From NCBI GenBank assembly GCA_028684735.1, contig JAQUFI010000073.1:1-5654 (forward strand): a stretch of 5,654 nt of DNA. Direction: 5' to 3'. Positions 5,223 to 5,654 of this stretch are shown one piece after another. Source of the stretch: Bacilli bacterium (GTDB lineage: Bacteria; Bacillota_I; Bacilli_A; RF39; UBA660). Position 1 is the first letter of the stretch. Each line of letters begins with the position of its first letter. Both the position numbers and the translations under genes were made by a program. The notes under the pieces were generated by a model. The model ran no database searches and was not told the origin of the DNA. It saw only the letters and a program-made list of their open reading frames with translations.

Positions 5223-5654
5223 ATGTTTGGAAAAGTAGTATATGTTAGTGATAATATGGCCCATGTTCAAATAGCAGACAAAAATGCTTTAGCAACCAAT
5301 TTATTGAACTTTCACGTTGTATTTGAAAGTGATGGGAAAAGAATCTTAGGGGAAATTGATGATATTAGTGAAGACTTAATCAAGGTTAGTTTTTTAGGTG
5401 AATTTATTGGTAATCATTTTATTGGAGGTATACTTAATAAACCTTCTTTATCATCAACAGTTAGAGTTATTAATCAAGAAGAAATTGCTGTCATTGTCGG
5501 TGATAAATCACCTGGTTATATGGAATTAGGCTCAAGTCCATTATATGATGGTTGCCCAATTATGTTGGATGTCAATCATTTGCTTAGTAATCATATGGCT
5601 ATTTTTGGTAATACGGGTAGTGGTAAATCGTGTGGTGTAGCTCGTTTGGTTCAA
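5223..5654 (+). CDS. HerA/DUF87-like P-loop ATPase, N-terminal part (3' end outside window)
   Basis: The first 144 residues are visible and the frame stays open to the window edge. Residues 1-80 read as short beta strands (FGKVVYVSDNMAHVQI, HVVFES, GEIDDIS, LIKVSFLGEF), like the HAS-barrel that opens HerA-family ATPases. A linker follows, with LGSSPLYDGCPIMLDVNHLL (102-121), then HMAIFGNTGSGKSCGVARLV, which holds the Walker A motif GNTGSGKS (129-136). In this family the phrase 'H.aI.G.TGSGKS' opens the hexameric FtsK/HerA-type motor domain, which pumps DNA or works with the NurA nuclease in archaea. In low-GC bacteria the role is generally uncharacterised. The gene starts 13 nt after ylxM and is probably in the same transcript. 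The Walker B motif and C-terminal half lie outside, so NTPase competence cannot be judged. FtsK, VirB4 and TraG-like ATPases are less likely because of the N-terminal barrel and lack of membrane segments. Confidence 0.82.
   Translation, partial: MFGKVVYVSDNMAHVQIADKNALATNLLNFHVVFESDGKRILGEIDDISEDLIKVSFLGEFIGNHFIGGILNKPSLSSTVRVINQEEIAVIVGDKSPGYMELGSSPLYDGCPIMLDVNHLLSNHMAIFGNTGSGKSCGVARLVQ

Noticed and set aside
1..5654. CRISPR array, insertion sequence, tRNA/rRNA gene or phage remnant
   Set aside because: No spaced direct repeats, terminal inverted repeats, transposase motifs, tRNA cloverleaf signatures or rRNA-like stretches were seen; the window is almost filled with intact protein genes.

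Overview
The window is strongly AT-rich, densely coded chromosomal DNA from a low-GC Gram-positive bacterium. The gene set (J1-type RNase J, a short FtsY without an acidic extension, YlxM, a lipoprotein with a classical lipobox) fits the Bacillota/Bacilli or the neighbouring Mycoplasmatota-like lineages (Erysipelotrichia, Acholeplasma/Izemoplasma/RF39 type). I cannot place it more precisely. The standard bacterial code is used: tryptophans are TGG, and a TGA is a real stop in a TGATG gene junction at 4917-4921. This argues against Mycoplasma/Spiroplasma, which read TGA as Trp.

Layout. (1) 1-258 is the 3' end of miaA, a tRNA A37 dimethylallyltransferase whose start lies upstream of the window. 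(2) 317-1036, with its own promoter, encodes an unrecognised zinc-ribbon protein with about five membrane segments. (3) 1045-2733 on the minus strand is a complete RNase J, converging on the zinc-ribbon gene with an 8-nt gap. The two share one symmetrical, apparently bidirectional terminator that contains the end of the RNase J gene. (4) 2734-2878 is a divergent promoter region: a near-consensus promoter drives RNase J leftwards, and an extended -10 promoter drives a small lipoprotein gene (2879-3517) rightwards. That gene ends in a GAAA-loop terminator. (5) 3518-3670 is a 153-nt AT-rich gap. (6) From 3671 to the window end runs a tight plus-strand cluster: ftsY (SRP receptor GTPase), a small three-helix membrane protein overlapping it by 20 nt, ylxM coupled through TGATG, then the start of a HerA/FtsK-class P-loop ATPase cut by the window edge at a GNTGSGKS Walker A motif.

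How the genes work together: miaA and RNase J act in tRNA modification and RNA turnover. The right-hand cluster concerns membrane targeting by SRP, with two less understood passengers, the small membrane protein and the HerA-like ATPase. There are no mobile elements, CRISPR arrays, tRNA or rRNA genes, and no intergenic gap above 300 nt. Most of the window is ordinary housekeeping DNA. The parts most worth a second look are the small membrane protein inside the ftsY-ylxM pair, the HerA-like ATPase beside it, and the way every visible transcript end folds its stop codon into the terminator hairpin.
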